This document shows, in pieces, positions 60,393 through 64,000 of a stretch of DNA of 64,000 nt. The DNA comes from Phaeacidiphilus oryzae TH49 (lineage in GTDB: Bacteria; Actinomycetota; Actinomycetes; Streptomycetales; Streptomycetaceae): positions 442,055 through 506,054 of the forward strand of contig NZ_JQMQ01000005.1 of the NCBI RefSeq assembly GCF_000744815.1. Direction: 5' to 3'. Numbering within the stretch: the stretch's first letter is position 1; every line of letters starts with the position of its first letter. Under the pieces are notes generated by a model. It saw only the letters and a list, made by a program, of their open reading frames with translations, was not told the DNA's origin and did no database searches. A program made the translations under genes and the position numbers.

Positions 60393-62072
60393 ATGGGACT
60401 TGCCGACAACCCGGCGATGGAGGACTGCTCACTGCGCTACGCACCCAGAGCCCAACGGAGCTGGTCCCCCGGCATGATCTTCCTGAGCTGCCTGGTGGGC
60501 CTCTCCGCGATGGCCGGGTACGCATTGGACGCCGCCTTCGTCGGAGAGTACGGATTCGGGAACGCGCTCGGCGGCTTCGCCGTGGCGACACTGATCTGCG
60601 TACCGCTCACGGTGGTGATCGCCTTCCACATCGCCCGCGAGCACATCGACATCGACCTGCTGACCCGCGGCTCCGGCTTCGGCTATCTGGGTTCGACGGT
60701 GACCTCGCTGGTGTACGCGAGCTACACGCTGATCTTCCTCGCCTACGAGGGCGCCATCATGGCGCAGGCGGTCACCGCGCTGACCGGCGGCGCGCTCGAC
60801 GTCCGCCTCTCCTACGCCGTGGTGTCGGTGGCGATGGTGCCGCTGACCCTCTACGGGATGTCCTTCAGCACCCGCTTCCAGGCCTGGACCTGGCCGCTGT
60901 GGGCGGCACTGATCGTGCTGGCAGTGGTCTCCGCGGTCAGCGCCCCGCACGCCTGGCACGCGATGACCGCACTGCACGGCCCGGCCACCGGCGCGATCGG
61001 CCTCTCCACGGTGGCGGTCTTCGCCATCGCCGCCGCCCAGCTCTCCACCGCCGCGCAGATCGGCGAGCAGGGCGACTACCTGCGGTTCATGCCGGACCCC
61101 GAGCCGACCCGCCGCTCCCGCAGGATCTGGCGGCTGGCCGTGGTCTTCGGCGGACCGGGGCTCTCGCTCTTCTTCATCGTGGTCTTCTTCGCCTCCACCC
61201 TGCTGGTGGGCTACGCGCAGCCGCGGATCGGCGCGACCGGCGCGATGGTGCCGGTGGACCTCTTCACCTCGGTCTACCAGCGGGTGACGGGCAGTCACAC
61301 GCTGGCCCTGATCCTCTCCGGGGTCCTGGTGCTGGTCTCGCAGATCAAGATCAACATCATGAACACCTACTCCGGCTCGCTCTCCTGGTCCAACTTCTTC
61401 TCCCGGCTGCTGCACCGCCACCCCGGGCGGGCGGCCTGGGTCTTCCTCCAGGTCGGCCTCTCCCTGGTGCTGATGGAGAGCGGCATCTTCGCCCACATCA
61501 CCACAGTGCTGGCCTGGTACGCCAACATCGGCATCGCCTGGATCGGCGCGATGACCTCCGACCTGGTGGTCAACAAGCGCTGGCTGCGGCTGAGCCCGCC
61601 AGGGATCGAGTTCAAGCGGGCGCACCTCTACCACGTCAACCCGGTCGGCTTCGGCTCGATGGTGCTGTCCGGGAGCGTCGCGATGGCCGCCTACTACGGT
61701 GCCTTCGGGCACACCGCCGCCGCGCTCTCCGCCTTCGTCGCGCTGATCCTGGCCCTGGTGCTGCCGCCACTGCTGGCGCTGGCCACCCGCGGCCGCTGGT
61801 ACCTGGCGCGGACCAGCACCCTGCCGGCCGGAGAGGCCGAACTCCGGTGCGCGGTCTGCGAGGAGACCTTCGACGTTCCCGACATGGCCGCCTGCCCGGT
61901 GCACGAGGGGGCGATCTGCTCGCTCTGCTGCTCCACCGATGCCACCTGCCACGACGCCTGCAAGCCCAGCCCCTGGCGGCCGGTGGGCGGGGGACCGCCG
62001 CCGACGGTCGTCCTGCCCTGGCCGACGGCACGGACCGCCGAGCGGCTGCCCGCCGAGGAGCCCGCCGGATGA
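60393..62072 (+). CDS. NCS1-family purine/cytosine/hydantoin permease with Cys-rich C-terminal domain
   Basis: This 559-residue protein has about 12 helices of the nucleobase:cation symporter-1 fold: WSPGMIFLSCLVGLSAMAGYALD, ARGSGFGYLG-like TRGSGFGYLGSTVTSLVYAS, and IKINIMNTYSGSLSWSNFFSR. The last 75 residues carry ten cysteines: CAVCEETFDVPDMAACPVHE, ICSLCC and CHDACKP, a zinc-ribbon or treble-clef-like cytosolic domain unusual for transporters. The ATG at 60393 has GAGGAGGGGG upstream. The stop overlaps the GntR start (ATGA), and an amidase follows, so the operon imports and hydrolyses an amide-containing heterocycle or its product. Confidence 0.9.
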   Translation: MGLADNPAMEDCSLRYAPRAQRSWSPGMIFLSCLVGLSAMAGYALDAAFVGEYGFGNALGGFAVATLICVPLTVVIAFHIAREHIDIDLLTRGSGFGYLGSTVTSLVYASYTLIFLAYEGAIMAQAVTALTGGALDVRLSYAVVSVAMVPLTLYGMSFSTRFQAWTWPLWAALIVLAVVSAVSAPHAWHAMTALHGPATGAIGLSTVAVFAIAAAQLSTAAQIGEQGDYLRFMPDPEPTRRSRRIWRLAVVFGGPGLSLFFIVVFFASTLLVGYAQPRIGATGAMVPVDLFTSVYQRVTGSHTLALILSGVLVLVSQIKINIMNTYSGSLSWSNFFSRLLHRHPGRAAWVFLQVGLSLVLMESGIFAHITTVLAWYANIGIAWIGAMTSDLVVNKRWLRLSPPGIEFKRAHLYHVNPVGFGSMVLSGSVAMAAYYGAFGHTAAALSAFVALILALVLPPLLALATRGRWYLARTSTLPAGEAELRCAVCEETFDVPDMAACPVHEGAICSLCCSTDATCHDACKPSPWRPVGGGPPPTVVLPWPTARTAERLPAEEPAG

Positions 62073-62989
62073 GCACCGCGCCGCGGCCGCCGGCCGCTCC
62101 CCCCGCACGCCGGACCCGCTTCCGCCACCCCGGTAACCTCCCGCACACGCTCCCGCCACGCCTGCGAAACCGCCCGCCCGCAGCGTCGGAGGGCATGAGC
62201 GGCACCGCTTCCCCCTCCCCCTCCCCCTCGTCCGGCAGACCCGCCTCCGCCGACGCCCGGCGGCTGCGCGACCTGCTGCGCTCGCACATCCTCCACGGCG
62301 GCCACCCCGACGGCCGACTCCCCTCCGAGCCGGAGCTGATGCGCCGGCACAGCGCCAGCCGGACCGCCGTCCGCGAGGCGCTGGCCCTGCTCCGCGACGA
62401 GGGCCTGGTCGAGCGGCTGCGCGGGGTCGGCACCCACGCGGTCTGCCACTCCGTCACCACCCGGCTGGCCGAGGCGCACGGCGTCGCCGCGCCCGACCCC
62501 CGGCAGGCGCGGGCGCACGAGGTGCGGGTGCGGGTGCTCGACCGCTCCGCGCTGCCCGCCCCGGACGCGGTGGCCGAGCGGCTGGGCGTGCCGGTCGGCA
62601 GCCCGTGCATCCGCTACGAGTACCTCTCGCTCCGGGACGGCCGGCCGGTCTTCGTCGCCACCAACTACGCCCTGGCCCCCGAGGGCGAGCGGCTGCTCGG
62701 CGTCCCCTTCCGCACCGACTGGTACCGGCTGCTCGGGGACGCCGGGCTGACGGTGGGACAGTCCGAGTTCCTGATCGGCTCCGGGCTGGCCGATTCGACC
62801 AACGCGCCGCTGCTGGGGCTCGAACCCGGCAGCCCCGTGATGCTGCTCGAACAGATCATCCGCGATCCGGAGGGACGGCCCTGGGACCTCGCCTTCGTGG
62901 TGATCCGCTCCGACCGCTTCCTCTTCCTCTCCCAGGAGTTCGCCGAGTTCGCCCAGTCCGCCCCCTTGCCCACCCGGAGGAACCCATGA
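62069..62989 (+). CDS. GntR-family regulator, HutC type with UTRA domain
   Basis: This 306-residue protein has a winged helix near residues 62-130 (LRSHILHGGHPDGRLPSEPELMRRHSASRTAVREAL region) and a C-terminal UTRA ligand domain (VGSPCIRYEYLSLRDGRPVFVATNYALAP, VGQSEFLIGSGLAD, MLLEQIIRDPEGRPWDLAFV). The N-terminal 55 residues are Pro/Arg/Ser-rich and disordered. The start at 62069 overlaps the permease stop; a second ATG at 62195 is too close to its GGAGG. It probably represses the permease-GntR-amidase operon in response to its substrate. Confidence 0.9.
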   Translation: MSTAPRPPAAPPARRTRFRHPGNLPHTLPPRLRNRPPAASEGMSGTASPSPSPSSGRPASADARRLRDLLRSHILHGGHPDGRLPSEPELMRRHSASRTAVREALALLRDEGLVERLRGVGTHAVCHSVTTRLAEAHGVAAPDPRQARAHEVRVRVLDRSALPAPDAVAERLGVPVGSPCIRYEYLSLRDGRPVFVATNYALAPEGERLLGVPFRTDWYRLLGDAGLTVGQSEFLIGSGLADSTNAPLLGLEPGSPVMLLEQIIRDPEGRPWDLAFVVIRSDRFLFLSQEFAEFAQSAPLPTRRNP

Positions 62990-64000
62990 CCGACACCCCC
63001 GCCGACGGCCTGCCGTCGACCGTCACGGCGGCCGCCGCGGCACTCCGCGCCGGCACCGTCACCAGCACCGCACTGGTCGAGCACGCGGTGCGCACCGCCG
63101 ACCGGCTGGACCCGCGGGTGGGCAGCTTCATCTCGCGCTACCGCGAGGAGTCGCTGGCCGCCGCCGCCCGGGCGGACGCCGACTTCGCGGCCGGCACCGA
63201 CCGCGGCCCTCTGCAGGGCATCCCCTTCGGCGTCAAGGACATCATCGCCAGCACGGACGGCCCGACCACCGCGCAGAGCCTGGTCCTCGACCCGGCCTGG
63301 GGGGAGGAGACCGGGGACGCGGTCGTCGTCTCCCGGCTCAGGGCGGCCGGCGCGATCGTCGTCGGCAAGGCCTCCACCATGGAGTTCGCCATCGGCTCGC
63401 CCGATCCGGAGAAGCCCTTCCCGATCCCGGCCAACCCCTGGGACCTGGAGCGCTGGGCGGGCGGATCGAGTTCGGGCACCGGCAGCGGGGTGGCGGCCGG
63501 GATGTTCCTGGCCGGACTCGGCACCGACACCGCGGGCAGCATCCGCATCCCGTCCGCGTACTGCGGGATCACCGGGCTGAAGCCCACCTTCGGCCGGGTG
63601 CCCAAGTCCGGTTGCGTACCGCTGGGTTACACCCTGGACAACATCGGCCCGATGGCCCGCAGCGCGGCGGACTGCGCCCTGCTGCTCGGGTTGATCGCCG
63701 GTCCGGACGCGAGCGACCACTACAGCGCGGACGTCCAGGTGGACGACTACAGCGGTGCGCTGGCGGACGGTGCCGGCGACCTCTCCGGCCTCACCATCGG
63801 CGTGGACGACCTGGTGGCGGCCTCCGACGGGCACGTCGACCCCGCGTTCCGCGCCCGCTTCGACGCGGCCCTCGGCGAACTGGCCGCCGCCGGGGCGCGG
63901 ATCGTCCCGCTCTCGCTGCCGCTGTACGCCGAACTCACCGCCGCCGACATGGTGGTGATGCTCAGTGAGGCGCTCGCCTACCACCAGGGCGACCTGTCGA
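62986..64000 (+). CDS. Amidase-signature enzyme (partial, 3' end outside window)
   Basis: The first 338 codons of an amidase-signature hydrolase are present. The Ser-Ser-Lys triad is visible: Lys in IPFGVKDIIAST, the cis-Ser in WAGGSSSGTGSGVAAG and the nucleophile Ser in TDTAGSIRIPSAYCG. GLKPTFGRVPKSGCVPLGYTLD follows as usual. The ATG has GGAGG five bases upstream and overlaps the GntR stop (ATGA). In this operon it would hydrolyse an imported amide or ureide; candidates include allophanate-, biuret- or hydantoin-derived amides, which is inference. The C-terminal part is cut off. Confidence 0.93.
   Translation, partial: MTDTPADGLPSTVTAAAAALRAGTVTSTALVEHAVRTADRLDPRVGSFISRYREESLAAAARADADFAAGTDRGPLQGIPFGVKDIIASTDGPTTAQSLVLDPAWGEETGDAVVVSRLRAAGAIVVGKASTMEFAIGSPDPEKPFPIPANPWDLERWAGGSSSGTGSGVAAGMFLAGLGTDTAGSIRIPSAYCGITGLKPTFGRVPKSGCVPLGYTLDNIGPMARSAADCALLLGLIAGPDASDHYSADVQVDDYSGALADGAGDLSGLTIGVDDLVAASDGHVDPAFRARFDAALGELAAAGARIVPLSLPLYAELTAADMVVMLSEALAYHQGDLS

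Overview
This is a very GC-rich stretch with third-codon-position GC bias, frequent GTG starts, ATGA/GTGA stop-start overlaps, leaderless-type promoters and Streptomyces-like families (Rv1733c-type membrane protein, UdgX, YtrA-type GntR, Tat and lipoprotein substrates). All of this points to a chromosomal segment of a Streptomycetaceae-type actinomycete. I see no rRNA, tRNA, CRISPR array, transposase, integrase or phage gene. Both ends cut a gene: a molybdenum hydroxylase large subunit on the left and an amidase on the right.

Layout, left half. 1-3509 (-): a PaoABC-type molybdenum hydroxylase operon. 3585-6354: an exo/endonuclease/phosphatase-like protein and a coupled patatin/acyltransferase pair. 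6407-12160: small envelope and stress genes (a frameshifted lipoprotein, small membrane proteins, a site-2-type protease with its Rv1733c-like partner, the uracil-DNA glycosylase UdgX, an SRPBCC protein), separated by several strong hairpins. 12360-16533: a dihydrolipoamide-dehydrogenase-like flavoprotein, a Cys-rich HTH regulator with a DUF3291 gene, and a divergent TetR/NmrA pair with a clear operator. 16614-20803: a fused beta-oxidation enzyme and a GntR-ABC cassette controlled from a 16-bp inverted repeat.

The most distinctive part is 20863-32668. A five-gene minus-strand operon encodes a flavodoxin, an archaeal-type 2-oxoacid:ferredoxin oxidoreductase (gamma, alpha, beta) and a GltD-like NAD(P)H flavoprotein carrying the 2x[4Fe-4S] delta domain as a C-terminal fusion. 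Facing away from it are a two-component system and then a tightly overlapping run: a secreted Ser/Thr/Pro-rich protein, an ApbE flavin transferase, a ferric-reductase-like membrane protein, a NuoF-like dehydrogenase, a [3Fe-4S] ferredoxin and a second heme-b-type membrane protein. Together these look like a system that releases low-potential electrons from 2-oxoacids in the cytosol and a separate route moving electrons across the membrane to a covalently bound flavin, possibly under one sensor kinase. The functional link is inference.

Right half. 32806-34513: small oxidoreductase and monooxygenase genes. 34658-38384: a second complete PaoABC-type operon, paralogous to the first. 38479-44652: a Tat-exported glycosidase-like protein, an FAD monooxygenase and pyruvate carboxylase. 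44816-47911: an AraC regulator divergent from a sugar isomerase/Gfo-Idh pair. 48063-51092: a CoA-transferase remnant, an SDR, a zinc alcohol dehydrogenase and a TetR regulator. 51184-57130: an amino-acid permease and a sugar ABC operon (binding protein, permease, single-domain ATPase, secreted mutarotase) with a LacI-type operator upstream. 57387-64000: a short UvrA paralogue, then an NCS1 permease-GntR-amidase operon.

Three otherwise good genes (near 6.9, 28.8 and 47.7 kb) are each broken by what looks like one missing base in a GC-rich run. That may be sequencing error rather than biology and should be settled before those genes are interpreted.
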